DNA from: Brenneria izbisi
GTDB lineage: Bacteria > Pseudomonadota > Gammaproteobacteria > Enterobacterales > Enterobacteriaceae
Length of the DNA stretch: 64,000 nt
Assembly: GCF_025840185.1 (NCBI RefSeq)
Contig: NZ_JAMPJU010000001.1
Span: forward strand, 248,001-312,000
Reading direction: 5' to 3'
In this document: one piece after another, positions 1 through 9,130 of the stretch
Numbering within the stretch: the stretch's first letter is position 1
Layout of the letters: each line of letters opens with the position of its first letter
The notes under the pieces: generated by a model
What the model was told of the DNA's origin: nothing
Database searches by the model: none
Seen by the model: the letters and a program-made list of their open reading frames with translations, nothing else
Position numbers and translations under genes: made by a program

Positions 1-179
1 CCAGATAATACAAAAAATGTGCTGGTAGCAAAAAATCCCATACTGGTGAGCTCGCTCAGGAATGGCACGCGCGCTCGTTGGGGATAAATATGTACTGTGT
101 GATAGATCATCACGTAGCAACCGAGCAAGAATCGCAGCCACTCCAGCCCGATAAATCGCTCTTTACTGACTTTTTTCAT
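1..179 (-). CDS. Acyltransferase-3 family membrane protein, 5' part only
   Basis: Only the first 59 codons are in the window; the gene continues past the left edge. It begins with ATG at 179 on the minus strand (MKKVSKERFIGLEWLRFLLG). The pattern of a basic start, then hydrophobic Leu/Phe/Gly/Tyr residues with LEWLR and a following YHTVH, is typical of the first membrane helix of acyltransferase-3 (OafA/YrhL-like) proteins. These are integral membrane enzymes that O-acylate surface sugars. Family membership is an inference from this N-terminus; the acceptor cannot be told. Its upstream region faces umuD divergently. Confidence 0.6.
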   Translation of the reverse strand, partial: MKKVSKERFIGLEWLRFLLGCYVMIYHTVHIYPQRARVPFLSELTSMGFFATSTFFVLS

Positions 180-468
180 GTCGTTCCTCAACGTTAAGTC
201 TGTTGATACCGCCAAAGCGCGCTGTAATCGCCTAGTTTAAACGAGAGCCGTATCCCATTAATTAGGATTATGGCTATAAATGCGGTATTTGTTTCGCGTG
301 TGTTTGTTTTTTGTAACTCTACGTTAAATTTCAGACGACGGAAAGGGCCGACGATGACGCTGATAATGATGGAGCAGACCGGGGATGACAAGCGAAATGA
401 CATGATACGAGCACGGGATAGAACCGTTTAAGGAAATCATGGATTGCGTTGTGCATACCCTGTACTTA
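180..468. other. Divergent intergenic region, no gene supported
   Basis: This stretch separates the minus-strand acyltransferase from umuD. It holds only short overlapping open frames with no recognisable protein. It should carry the acyltransferase promoter; the SOS promoter lies at its right end next to the LexA box. Confidence 0.5.
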
Positions 469-488
469 TACTGTATAAAAATACAGTT
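469..488 (+). promoter_or_regulatory. LexA (SOS) box upstream of umuD
   Basis: TACTGTATAAAAATACAGTT contains the full CTGT-N8-ACAG core at 471-486 with AT-rich spacing, the established LexA operator. It ends 12 bases before the chosen umuD start. It therefore argues against a start at 444, which would lie upstream of the operator. Confidence 0.92.
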
Positions 489-500
489 GCATTGCGAGCT

Positions 501-920
501 ATGAAACGATTTATTCCTGAACCTCACCCGGAAATACTGTCCCTCAATCTTTATGCTGAAGCGGTAGCCGCCGGATTTCCCAGTCCGGCCAATGATTATG
601 TCGAACAGCGAATCGATCTGAATGAGGTGTGCGTTCGCCATCCGGCGGCAACCTACTTTGTTCGGGTATCCGGCCAGTCAATGGTGGATGGCGGCATCCA
701 CGATGGCGATCTGGTTGTGGTTGATAGCGCATTGCAGGCGCGACACGATGATATCGTTATCGCCGCGCTTGACGGCGAGTTTACCATCAAACGGTTACAG
801 GTCAGGCCGACGCTGGCGCTGATGCCGATGAACGCCGCCTATGCGCCCATCCCCATTTCCGACAGCGCCAGCCTGGATATCTTCGGGGTAGTGACTTACG
901 TTATACATGCGACCCGCTAA
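501..920 (+). CDS. umuD: UmuD, SOS mutagenesis protein (pol V accessory, self-cleaving)
   Basis: The 139-residue product matches UmuD, the LexA-like protein that is cleaved with RecA help to UmuD', which joins UmuC to form DNA polymerase V. Starting at ATG 501 puts the nucleophile in SGQSMVDGG at Ser60 and the general base in FTIKR at Lys97, exactly the E. coli numbers. The cleavage site is then Ala24-Gly25 (AAGFPSP) where E. coli UmuD has Cys-Gly. A longer in-frame start at 444 would precede the LexA box and was rejected. The stop codon overlaps the umuC ATG (TAATG), so the two are translationally coupled. Confidence 0.93.
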   Translation: MKRFIPEPHPEILSLNLYAEAVAAGFPSPANDYVEQRIDLNEVCVRHPAATYFVRVSGQSMVDGGIHDGDLVVVDSALQARHDDIVIAALDGEFTIKRLQVRPTLALMPMNAAYAPIPISDSASLDIFGVVTYVIHATR

Positions 921-2185
921 TGTACGCTTTAGTCGATGTCAATGCGTTTTACGCCAGTTGTGAAAAAGTGTTCAGGCCGGATCTGGTCGGGAAGCCGGTG
1001 ATTGTGCTTAGCAACAACGATGGCTGTGTGATTGCGCGATCCAGCGAGGTCAAGCCGCTGGGAATAAAAATGGGCGCGCCGTTTTTTCAAATCGGCGAAC
1101 TGATCAAAAAGCATAATGTCGCCGTTTTCTCCTCTAATTACGCCTTGTACGCGGATATGTCCGCTCGCGTGATGAGCATTCTGGAAGAAATGGCGCCGGC
1201 GGTGGAAATCTACAGCATCGACGAAGCCTTTCTTGATCTGTCCGGCGTCAGCCATTGTATGGCGATGGAGTCGTTTGCGCGGCAAATTAAGCGGCGGATA
1301 AAGCGCGAGGCGCATCTGAGTGTCGGCGTAGGCATCGCGCCCACCAAAACGCTGGCTAAATTGGCTAATCATGCAGCGAAAACCTGGACGAAAACCGGCG
1401 GCATTGTGGACTTATCCAGTCCGGCGCGACAAGCGAAACTTCTGGCGATTACGCCCGTTGACGATATCTGGGGGATCGGACGGCGACTGGCGCGTAAGCT
1501 GGGGGCAACTGGCATCACCACCGCGCTGAAGCTGGCGCAAAGCGATCTTGCCTATATAAGAAAAACCTTCAGCGTGGTGGTGGAGAGAACCGTCAGAGAA
1601 TTGCGTGGTCAGCCCTGTCTGGACGTAGAGGAACTGACGCCGGTAAAGCAACAAATCCTCTGCTCTCGTTCGTTCAGTTCACGCATCACCGAGTATGCGC
1701 ACTTGCGTCAGGCGGTTTGCCGCTATGCGGAACGGGCGGCGGAAAAACTGAGACATGAACGCCAGTACTGCCGCCAGGTGTCCGTCTTTATCCGCACCAG
1801 TCCGCATGTGGAGCGTGAAGCGTATTATGGCAATCAGGCCACCCGCATGACGCATGTTCCAACCAATGATACCAGGGATATCATTTCACTGGCGATTGAC
1901 GCGTTGGATCACGTCTGGTCGCAGGGATATCGTTATATCAAGGCGGGGGTGGTGTTATCCGATTTTTATGGTCACGGCGTGGCGCAGTTGGATATGTTTG
2001 ACGCGCGTAAACCGCAGGTAAACAGTGAATCACTGATGTCGGCGATTGACCGGATTAATCATTCAGGCAAGGGAAAAATCTGGTTCGCCGGGCAGGGGAT
2101 TAACCCTATCTGGTCGATGAAGAGAGAAATGTTGTCTCCGGCGTATACAACACGTATCGATGATGTGAGAGTCGTTAAGTTATGA
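920..2185 (+). CDS. umuC: UmuC, Y-family DNA polymerase V catalytic subunit
   Basis: The 421 residues match full-length UmuC. The N-terminus [15 protein letters not shown] carries the first catalytic Asp (Asp6) and the aromatic steric-gate segment. YSIDEAFLDLSG near residue 100 carries the catalytic Asp-Glu pair of Y-family polymerases. A little-finger domain follows, and the C-terminal region contains QLDMF, a beta-clamp-binding motif. It performs translesion synthesis during the SOS response together with UmuD'. It overlaps umuD by one base and cho by four bases (ATGA at 2182-2185), so all three should share the LexA-controlled transcript. Confidence 0.95.
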   Translation: MYALVDVNAFYASCEKVFRPDLVGKPVIVLSNNDGCVIARSSEVKPLGIKMGAPFFQIGELIKKHNVAVFSSNYALYADMSARVMSILEEMAPAVEIYSIDEAFLDLSGVSHCMAMESFARQIKRRIKREAHLSVGVGIAPTKTLAKLANHAAKTWTKTGGIVDLSSPARQAKLLAITPVDDIWGIGRRLARKLGATGITTALKLAQSDLAYIRKTFSVVVERTVRELRGQPCLDVEELTPVKQQILCSRSFSSRITEYAHLRQAVCRYAERAAEKLRHERQYCRQVSVFIRTSPHVEREAYYGNQATRMTHVPTNDTRDIISLAIDALDHVWSQGYRYIKAGVVLSDFYGHGVAQLDMFDARKPQVNSESLMSAIDRINHSGKGKIWFAGQGINPIWSMKREMLSPAYTTRIDDVRVVKL

Positions 2186-3027
2186 TCAGGCATGAAAAGA
2201 TACCCGATATTTACCAATACCCGGCGCATCTGCGCGAGGCGCTGACGGCACTGCCGAGTGCGCCGGGCGTGTATGTTTTTCATGGCGGCAGCGACATTCT
2301 GCCGCTGTATATTGGTAAAAGCGTCAATATCCGCGCACGGGTCATGTCGCACATGCGCGCGCGCAACGAGGCAAAACTGCTCAGGCAGACCCAACGCATC
2401 ACCTTTATTGAAACAGCGGGAGAAATAGGCGCGCTGTTGCTGGAAGCGCAAATGATCAAACAGCATGCGCCGCTCTTCAATAAACGGCTGCGGAAATCCC
2501 GCCAACTGTGCTCCATCCATTTTGACGGCGCACATGTGGATATTGTTTATGCAAAGACGGTGAATTTTTCCGTCACGCCGCATTTGCACGGGATATTTAG
2601 CAACAGAATGTCCGCGCTGAATACCCTCAAAGCAATCGCCGATGAACAACAGCTTTGTCTGAGCGTGTTGGGGCTGGAGCGCGTACCGGCAGGCAGACCT
2701 TGTTTTCGTCACTCACTCAGAAAATGCGCCGGCGCATGTTGCGCAAAAGAATCGCTGGCAAACCACCATCAGCGATTGAGCGCCCGACTGGAGGCATTAC
2801 GGTTGATCTGCTGGACCTTTCCGGGGCGGATCGCCATAAAAGAGAGCCGAACGGAGATGACGAGTTATCACATCATTCATCATTGGTTATATTTGGGAAC
2901 CGTCACGCGCTTGTCCGATGCCGACAAACTGCAACAGGTTGCCGCGCATTTCGATAACGACAGTTATAAAATTTTGTGCAAACCGATTGTCAGCAATCGT
3001 GTGGATATTATCCTGCTTGAAAAATAG
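2182..3027 (+). CDS. cho: Cho, UvrC-homologous excision endonuclease
   Basis: The 281-residue product begins with a GIY-YIG nuclease domain: SAPGVYVFHGG, then LPLYIGKSVNIRARV, at about residues 25-55. It lacks the C-terminal endonuclease and HhH domains of UvrC, which is the architecture of Cho. Cho makes the 3' incision in nucleotide excision repair at lesions that UvrC handles poorly. The gene overlaps the umuC stop codon (ATGA), so it appears to be the third gene of an SOS operon. In E. coli cho is LexA-regulated but stands apart from umuDC. The length is close to the usual 290 or so residues. Confidence 0.88.
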   Translation: MIRHEKIPDIYQYPAHLREALTALPSAPGVYVFHGGSDILPLYIGKSVNIRARVMSHMRARNEAKLLRQTQRITFIETAGEIGALLLEAQMIKQHAPLFNKRLRKSRQLCSIHFDGAHVDIVYAKTVNFSVTPHLHGIFSNRMSALNTLKAIADEQQLCLSVLGLERVPAGRPCFRHSLRKCAGACCAKESLANHHQRLSARLEALRLICWTFPGRIAIKESRTEMTSYHIIHHWLYLGTVTRLSDADKLQQVAAHFDNDSYKILCKPIVSNRVDIILLEK

Positions 3028-3061
3028 TACCTTTGCGGAAAAGAGTACCTTTGCGAAAAAG
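3026..3061. repeat. Two tandem 18-bp repeats after cho
   Basis: AGTACCTTTGCGGAAAAG (3026-3043) is followed directly by AGTACCTTTGCGAAAAAG (3044-3061), one base different. The first copy starts inside the cho stop codon. No function is evident. Confidence 0.7.
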
Positions 3062-3181
3062 AGTGCGTTTCCTGTAATCTCGCTACGGTTTTCTCAATCT
3101 TTGTCTATACTTGGAATCGCACTTTATCTATCGATTATTGATAACGGTAAAGGCGTATGGAACTAAAAAAGCGAGGTGGTT

Positions 3182-3430
3182 ATGGGAATTTTATCCTGGG
3201 TTATTTTTGGCTTAATTGCAGGTATTCTGGCGAAATGGATTATGCCCGGCAAAGATGGCGGTGGTTTTTTCCTGACGATCGTACTTGGTATTATAGGGGC
3301 GGTTGTCGGTGGTTATATCAGCACGTTCTTTGGTTTTGGCCGGGTGGATGGATTCAACTTCGGCAGCTTTGTTGTCGCGGTAATCGGCGCCATCGTGGTG
3401 CTGTGGATATATCGTAAGATTCGGCGTTAA
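3182..3430 (+). CDS. GlsB/YeaQ/YmgE family stress-response membrane protein
   Basis: The 82-residue hydrophobic protein has three membrane segments with the family's Gly-rich pattern (GILSWVIFGLIAG, AKWIMPGKDGGG, GIIGAVVGGYIS). It matches the transglycosylase-associated family (PF04226) of small inner-membrane stress proteins, whose biochemical role is not established. ATG 3182 is chosen over GTG 3176 because GAGG at 3173-3176 then sits at normal distance. It is monocistronic, with about 150 bases upstream and a hairpin downstream. Confidence 0.82.
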   Translation: MGILSWVIFGLIAGILAKWIMPGKDGGGFFLTIVLGIIGAVVGGYISTFFGFGRVDGFNFGSFVVAVIGAIVVLWIYRKIRR

Positions 3431-3438
3431 TCAATTAG

Positions 3439-3470
3439 CGGCTCCTCTGCTTATCCGGCAGAGGAAGCCG
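3439..3470. terminator. Hairpin between the convergent glsB-like gene and ABC ATPase gene
   Basis: CGGCTCCTCTGC pairs with GCAGAGGAAGCCG across a 7-base loop, with a small bulge. It sits between two convergent genes. No T-run follows on the plus strand, so termination strength is uncertain. Confidence 0.5.
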
Positions 3471-3478
3471 TATCTAAA

Positions 3479-4573
3479 TCAGTGGGTGACCATCACATCC
3501 AGCGCCCGCAGATGTTCAGGCTGCCAGGATAGCGTCACTTCAGAGCCGATTTTCCAGTCCGGTTGAATCTCGCTGGCGGGCAGTTTCACCATAAACTGCG
3601 GTTGACCGGCCACTTCGGTCATCATACGCACATGGTCGCCCAGATAAATGAACTGTTGGATCCGGGCATTGATCTGCTGATCATTGCTGTCAACGTTGGT
3701 CGCATTAATGCGAATCCGCTCAGGGCGGATACACAAGGCGATTTTTTTACCCGGTGAGCTAGGACGCACTTTCAGCGCCCGTAATGGCGTGCCGTCATCC
3801 AGCGTCGCACGATAGAAAGCGCCGTCCGCGCCAGCTTGTGTGGCGATCAGGGTATTATTTTCCCCGATAAACTGGGCAACGAACGTATTTTCCGGTTTTT
3901 CATAAATTTCGCTGGGGCTGGCCATCTGCTGAATGATGCCGTCATTGAAGACCGCCACCCGGTTGGACATGGTCATGGCTTCACTCTGATCATGGGTGAC
4001 ATACACCACCGTCAGTCCCAACGCTTCATGCAATTCTTTGATTTCCAACTGCATATGTTCACGCAATTGCTTATCCAGCGCGCCCAGCGGTTCATCCATC
4101 AACACCAGTTTGGGTTCAAAGACCAACGCGCGCGCCAGCGCTACCCGCTGTTGCTGTCCGCCGGACATTTGTGCCGGATAACGATCCGCCAGATTGGTCA
4201 GTTTTACCCGATCGAGCACCCTGTCGACCTTTTCTTTAATATCGGTACGATTCATGCGGCGGATGGATAACGGAAACGCCAGATTTTCCGCCACCGTCAT
4301 ATGCGGGAATAACGCGTAATTTTGAAACACCATGCCGATGCCGCGCTGATGCGGGGGCAGGTGGTGCAGTGGCGTATCGCGCAGCAGAATCTCACCCTGA
4401 GTCGGCGTTTCAAATCCAGCCAGCATCATCAGGCTGGTGGTTTTTCCTGAACCTGATGGTCCGAGCAGGGTCAGAAATTCGCCTTCTTGGATATCCAGAT
4501 TCAGATTTTTGACCACCAGACGATCGCCATCGTAGGTTTTCTGGATATTCTTGAAGCTGACATAATTTCTCAT
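3479..4573 (-). CDS. ABC transporter ATP-binding protein, polyamine type (PotA-like)
   Basis: The 364-residue ATPase has Walker A GPSGSGKT, the signature MSGGQQQR, Walker B LVLMDEPLGALD, and the switch His in VTHDQSEAMTMS. A C-terminal TOBE-type regulatory domain contains IRPERIRIN. This is the PotA/FbpC layout of importers for polyamines and related solutes. Its likely partners are the binding protein at 9473 and permeases at 10798 and 12165, which lack an ATPase of their own. Separation of the ATPase from them is unusual but supported by family match. Start 4573 (MRNYVSF) is preferred; an in-frame ATG at 4591 is possible. Confidence 0.88.
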   Translation of the reverse strand: MRNYVSFKNIQKTYDGDRLVVKNLNLDIQEGEFLTLLGPSGSGKTTSLMMLAGFETPTQGEILLRDTPLHHLPPHQRGIGMVFQNYALFPHMTVAENLAFPLSIRRMNRTDIKEKVDRVLDRVKLTNLADRYPAQMSGGQQQRVALARALVFEPKLVLMDEPLGALDKQLREHMQLEIKELHEALGLTVVYVTHDQSEAMTMSNRVAVFNDGIIQQMASPSEIYEKPENTFVAQFIGENNTLIATQAGADGAFYRATLDDGTPLRALKVRPSSPGKKIALCIRPERIRINATNVDSNDQQINARIQQFIYLGDHVRMMTEVAGQPQFMVKLPASEIQPDWKIGSEVTLSWQPEHLRALDVMVTH

Positions 4574-4732
4574 TGTTCCATTCTCTCGCATTGGCTGTAT
4601 CTTAAAATATAAGAATGCATAAAGCGTGCCGATTTTTATAAAAGCGAGAATAACGAGAGGGTTAACCCCCTAAAGAGGAAAACCCCGACAATCTGATTGC
4701 GCCATTATGGTGAGGCTTATTTTAGCGAGGCA

Positions 4733-6247
4733 CTATAACGGTGCGCGGCGGGTGGTTTTTTCTACGGCCAAAATACAGGTCGTAATCACGGAAAAAGCCT
4801 GCATCATATTCTCTTCTTCAACTGCGGCGTAGCCCAACAATAAACCCCGTTGTTGAGTGGGACGCAAATAGTAGCTGGACAGCGGTTTCACCGTTACGCC
4901 GCGTTGCTGAATCTGTGCGCTGAGCAACACGTCATCAATGGTCGACGGTAACCGCAGCAGCATGTGCAGCCCGGCATTGCTATTGTCGCCGACATATTCA
5001 GGCCCCAGTTGTTGCTCGATCAGTTCCGTCAGCATGGCGCGACGTTTGGCGTACAGCAGACGCATACGGCGGATGTGCGCGGCGTAGTGACCTTCGCGAA
5101 TGAATTGACTGAGCGTGATCTGAGTCAGCCAGTGACCGCCACGATAGAGTTCCGAATGCGCCATTTTCAGATCGCTTGCCAGCGGCGGCGGCAAAACCAT
5201 GTAGCTGACGCGCAAACCGGGATAGAGCGTTTTACTGAATGTGCCGATGTAAATCACCGGCGATTGGGCCTGCAACCCTTGCAGCGAGGGGATTGGGTTG
5301 CCGGAGAAGCGGAATTCGCTGTCATAGTCATCTTCCACCACCCAGCAGCCTTGCTCCTGAGCCAGCGCCAGCAACCGCTGGCGGCGGGCCAGACTCATGA
5401 CGGCGCCCAGCGGATACTGATGCGAAGGCGTCACGCAGATTAACCGTGGTATGGATGGCGGCGTCACGGTCTCTGGCGGCGCCATTCCCTGCTCATCCAC
5501 TTCAACGGGCGCAACACGCAGACCGTTAATCGTCAGAACGTTGCGCGTTCCCCAATAGCAAGGATCTTCCACCCAAACTAAATCACCGGGATTGCACAGC
5601 ATCTTCGCCAGCAAATCCATCGCCTGATGGGTTCCTTCCGTAATCAGAATCTGTTCCGGCGTGCATTCCACTGAGCGGGAGACGCGCAGATAGTCCACCA
5701 GCGCCAGTTGCAGTTCAGGACAGCCGCCGACCGGCGAATAGGAGAGTTGTTCCGGCTTGACGCGCCGAGTGAGCCGGGTCTGGATTCGGCGCCACAGATC
5801 ATGAGGAAAACCGGCGATGTCGGGAATACCCGGCATGAACGCGCCCCATTGCCGCGGCGAGGCGCCCGCATAACCCAACAGATGTCGGCCCCGGTTCGAT
5901 AGCTCCTGCACCGGCACGCGGGCCGCCGTGTGGTTCTCATTACGCACCGGCGTCATATTGCCGTCGGGCAACTGTTGCGTCACATAGCTTCCGCTGCCGG
6001 TGCGGGTTTCAATATAGCCTTCGGCTAAAAGTTGCTCGTAGGCCGCCAGCACCGTATTACGCGAGAGCGATAGCTGCTGGGCCAGATCGCGCGAAGAGGG
6101 TAGCCGACTGCCAGCGGTAATGGCGCCATCAAGGATAGACAGACGAATGCTGTCGTACAACCGCTTGTTCAGCGTGCCTTCCTGTTGGTTGCTCAAACGC
6201 TGCAACAGCAAATCGGTGAGAAGCGAGCGCAAAAGTGGATCCTTCAA
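4733..6247 (-). CDS. MocR/GabR-type transcriptional regulator (GntR wHTH + aminotransferase-like domain)
   Basis: The 504 residues combine a GntR winged helix (about 28-90: SRLPSSRDLAQQLSLSRNTV) with a fold-type I aminotransferase domain. The PLP-binding lysine is visible in GTFSKTLYPGLR and an upstream Asp in VVEDDYDSEF. MocR regulators use PLP and an amine ligand as co-effector; GabR in Bacillus activates gabTD. Here the gene is divergent from gabT-gabD with about 150 bases between them, and a 21-bp palindrome lies in the gap. A role as gabTD regulator is therefore a good inference; the exact ligand is unknown. Confidence 0.88.
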   Translation of the reverse strand: MKDPLLRSLLTDLLLQRLSNQQEGTLNKRLYDSIRLSILDGAITAGSRLPSSRDLAQQLSLSRNTVLAAYEQLLAEGYIETRTGSGSYVTQQLPDGNMTPVRNENHTAARVPVQELSNRGRHLLGYAGASPRQWGAFMPGIPDIAGFPHDLWRRIQTRLTRRVKPEQLSYSPVGGCPELQLALVDYLRVSRSVECTPEQILITEGTHQAMDLLAKMLCNPGDLVWVEDPCYWGTRNVLTINGLRVAPVEVDEQGMAPPETVTPPSIPRLICVTPSHQYPLGAVMSLARRQRLLALAQEQGCWVVEDDYDSEFRFSGNPIPSLQGLQAQSPVIYIGTFSKTLYPGLRVSYMVLPPPLASDLKMAHSELYRGGHWLTQITLSQFIREGHYAAHIRRMRLLYAKRRAMLTELIEQQLGPEYVGDNSNAGLHMLLRLPSTIDDVLLSAQIQQRGVTVKPLSSYYLRPTQQRGLLLGYAAVEEENMMQAFSVITTCILAVEKTTRRAPL

Positions 6248-6258
6248 ATATTAAAAAC

Positions 6259-6279
6259 TGGTTCTGGATTATAGAACCA
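6259..6279. promoter_or_regulatory. Candidate MocR operator in the regulator-gabT gap
   Basis: TGGTTCT-N7-AGAACCA is a perfect 7-bp inverted repeat with a 7-base spacer. It lies 12 bases upstream of the minus-strand regulator start and 120 bases before gabT. Dyad symmetry and position suit autoregulation; binding is inferred. Confidence 0.55.
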
Positions 6280-6399
6280 TCTGGCGCCTATAAATAGCAA
6301 CAGAAAGATGTGAGACGGTGAATCACATCACGGCGCTTTCGACACCAATGAAGGGTCGTCATCAATAAACGTGGGTGTATCTTGTAATCGGAGCAGAGA

Positions 6400-7665
6400 A
6401 TGAAGAATAGCGAATTGAATCAACGCCGTCTGGCGGCCACGCCGCGCGGCGTAGGTGTGATGTGTGATTTCTACGCGGCCCGGGCGGAAAACGCCACGCT
6501 GTGGGACGAGGAAGGCCGCGAGTTTATCGATTTCGCTGGCGGCATCGCTGTACTGAATACCGGGCATCGTCATCCGAAAATTTTAGCGGCGGTGCGTGAG
6601 CAACTGGAATGCTTCACCCATACCGCGTACCAGATTGTACCTTACGGTAGCTACGTGCGTCTGGCTGAGCGTATTAATGCGCTAGCGCCGATTGACGGCC
6701 CGGCGAAGACCACATTTTTTACCACTGGCGCGGAAGCGGTGGAAAATGCGGTGAAAATTGCCCGTTGTTATACGCGTCGTCCCGGCGTGATTGCGTTTGG
6801 CGCGGCGTTCCATGGTCGTACTCTGTTAACCATGACGCTAACCGGCAAGGTGACGCCTTACTCCAACGGTTTCGGCCCTTTCCCCGGCTCCATCTTCCAT
6901 GCGCTGTATCCCAATGAACAATTGGGCATTACGGTGGAACAGTCGCTGGCCAGTATCGATCATCTGTTGCATGCGGATATCGGGGCTGATCAGGTTGCCG
7001 CCATCGTGCTGGAACCCGTACAGGGCGAAGGCGGTTTCAACGTGGCGCCGCCCGCCTTTATCAGCGCGTTGCGCAAGCTGTGCGATAAGCACGGCATGTT
7101 ATTAATCGCCGATGAAGTGCAGACCGGTTTTGCCCGTACCGGCAAGTTGTTCGCTATGGAGCACTATAGCGATCACGCCGATCTGATCACCATGGCGAAA
7201 AGTCTGGGCGGCGGTTTCCCGATTTCCGGCGTGGTTGGCCGTGCAGACGTGATGGACGCCCCAGCGCCGGGCGGATTGGGCGGCACTTATGCCGGCAACC
7301 CGTTGGCGGTAGCGTCCGCGCTGGCGGTTCTGGACGTGATTGAAGAAGAAAAACTGTGCCAACGCTCTCAGTATCTGGGGGCGGCATTGGTGGAAACGCT
7401 GGAAAAAGTGAAACAACAGTGTCCGGCGTTAGTGGCGATCCGCTCGCAGGGTTCTATGGTGGCCGCGGAGTTCAATGATCCGCAAACCGGTAAACCATCG
7501 GCTGAGATTACCCGTAAATTCCAGCAGGAAGCGCTGAAAGAAGGTCTGCTGCTGTTGACCTGCGGTGTACATGGCAACGTAATTCGCTTCCTGTATCCGC
7601 TGACCATCCCCGATGATCAGTTCAGCCAGGCAATGACCATTCTGACCCGTGTGCTAACCAAGTAA
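6400..7665 (+). CDS. gabT: 4-aminobutyrate transaminase
   Basis: The 421-residue class III PLP aminotransferase matches GabT in length and motifs. TGAEAVENAVKIAR lies in the cofactor phosphate region, ADEVQTGFARTG carries the PLP-pyridine Asp, and MAKSLGGGFPISG carries the Schiff-base lysine. It transfers the amino group of GABA (or a similar omega-amino acid) to 2-oxoglutarate, giving succinate semialdehyde in the cytoplasm. The gene is followed after 10 bases by gabD, so they form an operon that completes GABA degradation to succinate. A GGAG ribosome site precedes the ATG. Confidence 0.93.
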   Translation: MKNSELNQRRLAATPRGVGVMCDFYAARAENATLWDEEGREFIDFAGGIAVLNTGHRHPKILAAVREQLECFTHTAYQIVPYGSYVRLAERINALAPIDGPAKTTFFTTGAEAVENAVKIARCYTRRPGVIAFGAAFHGRTLLTMTLTGKVTPYSNGFGPFPGSIFHALYPNEQLGITVEQSLASIDHLLHADIGADQVAAIVLEPVQGEGGFNVAPPAFISALRKLCDKHGMLLIADEVQTGFARTGKLFAMEHYSDHADLITMAKSLGGGFPISGVVGRADVMDAPAPGGLGGTYAGNPLAVASALAVLDVIEEEKLCQRSQYLGAALVETLEKVKQQCPALVAIRSQGSMVAAEFNDPQTGKPSAEITRKFQQEALKEGLLLLTCGVHGNVIRFLYPLTIPDDQFSQAMTILTRVLTK

Positions 7666-7675
7666 AAGAGATGCT

Positions 7676-9130
7676 ATGCAACTGAAACAAAAAGATTTAT
7701 TTCGTCAGCACTGTCTGATTGACGGCGAATGGTGCGAAAGCCGGGATCAGGCGCGTCTGGATGTGACCAACCCGGCGACAGGCGAGGTGCTGGGAACCGT
7801 TCCTTTGGTGACGCCGCAACAAACGGAACAGGCGATTGCGGCGGCTGAAATGGCGCTGACAAGCTGGCGTCAGCGTACCGGCAAAGAACGCGCCGCAGCG
7901 CTGCAAGCCTGGGCGCGTCTGATTATGGACAATCAGGACGATCTGGCCGCGCTGCTGACGGCGGAACAAGGCAAACCGCTGGCGGAAGCGCGCGGGGAAA
8001 TTGCTTACGCCACGTCGTTTATTGAATGGTTCGCGGAAGAAGCCAAGCGCATCGAAGGCAGTGTGCTGCAATCACCGCAAGGGCATCAGCGTCTGCTGGT
8101 GATCAAACAGCCGATCGGCGTGTGCGCGGCGATTACGCCGTGGAATTTCCCGGCGGCGATGATTACCCGCAAAGTGGCGCCGGCGCTGGCGGCAGGTTGC
8201 GCCATGATTGTCAAACCGGCTGAGCAGACGCCGTTTACCGCGCTGGCGTTGGCGGAATTATCCCAGCAGGCTGGCATTCCGCGCGGGGTGTTGCAGGTGA
8301 TTACCGGCGATGCCAAATCCGTTGGCAAAGTGCTGTGCGACAGCCCGGTGGTGCGTAAGCTGAGTTTTACCGGTTCGACGGAAGTAGGGCGGATCCTGAT
8401 GGCGCAAAGCGCGCCGACGGTGAAAAAATTGTCGCTGGAACTGGGCGGCAACGCGCCATTCATCGTGTTTGACGATGCCGATCTGGATCTGGCGATAAAA
8501 GGTATTCTGGCCTCTAAATTCCGTAACAGCGGGCAAACCTGCGTATGCGCCAACCGTATTTATGTGCAGAAAGGGATTTATCCCGCGTTGGTGGAAAAGC
8601 TGGTCGCGGAAGTCGCAAAACTGAATGTGGGTGACGGCAGTCAACCTGGCGTGACGCAAGGGCCGCTGATTGACGCCGATGCGATCGAAAAAGTTCAGTC
8701 GCATATCGAGGATGCGCTGTCCAAAGGCGCGACGCTGTTGTTGGGCGGTAAACCGCATGAACTGGGCGGCACGTTCTTTATGCCGACCATCGTCGGCGAG
8801 GTCACCCAATCGATGCGCTTTGCCCGCGAAGAAACCTTTGGTCCGGTCGCTCCGCTGTTCCAGTTCAGCGAAGAAGACGAAGTGATTGCGATGGCGAACG
8901 ATACCGAATTTGGTCTGGCGGCGTATGTTTATACCCGCGATGCCCTGCGTCAGTGGACTGTTCCTGAAGCATTGGAGTATGGGATGGTTGGTCTTAACAC
9001 CGGGCTGATTTCCAACGAAGTCGCGCCATTCGGCGGCGTCAAGCAATCAGGTCTGGGGCGAGAAGGCTCACGTTTCGGTATCGAAGATTATCTGGAAATG
9101 AAATATATCTGCGTTGATCTTTCCCGGTAG
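7676..9130 (+). CDS. gabD: Succinate-semialdehyde dehydrogenase, NADP-type
   Basis: The 484 residues match GabD. The aldehyde dehydrogenase motifs are clear: ITPWNFPAAM, FTGSTEVGR in the Rossmann region, LELGGNAPF with the general-base Glu, and NSGQTCVCANR with the catalytic Cys. It oxidises succinate semialdehyde, the GabT product, to succinate. Length and motifs are normal, with no sign of decay. GabD enzymes also accept other semialdehydes such as glutarate semialdehyde, which may matter given the kinase-phospholyase operon downstream. Confidence 0.93.
   Translation: MQLKQKDLFRQHCLIDGEWCESRDQARLDVTNPATGEVLGTVPLVTPQQTEQAIAAAEMALTSWRQRTGKERAAALQAWARLIMDNQDDLAALLTAEQGKPLAEARGEIAYATSFIEWFAEEAKRIEGSVLQSPQGHQRLLVIKQPIGVCAAITPWNFPAAMITRKVAPALAAGCAMIVKPAEQTPFTALALAELSQQAGIPRGVLQVITGDAKSVGKVLCDSPVVRKLSFTGSTEVGRILMAQSAPTVKKLSLELGGNAPFIVFDDADLDLAIKGILASKFRNSGQTCVCANRIYVQKGIYPALVEKLVAEVAKLNVGDGSQPGVTQGPLIDADAIEKVQSHIEDALSKGATLLLGGKPHELGGTFFMPTIVGEVTQSMRFAREETFGPVAPLFQFSEEDEVIAMANDTEFGLAAYVYTRDALRQWTVPEALEYGMVGLNTGLISNEVAPFGGVKQSGLGREGSRFGIEDYLEMKYICVDLSR

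Noticed and set aside
444-500. Upstream start for UmuD
   Set aside because: It precedes the LexA box, and residue numbering from 501 matches the E. coli Ser60/Lys97.
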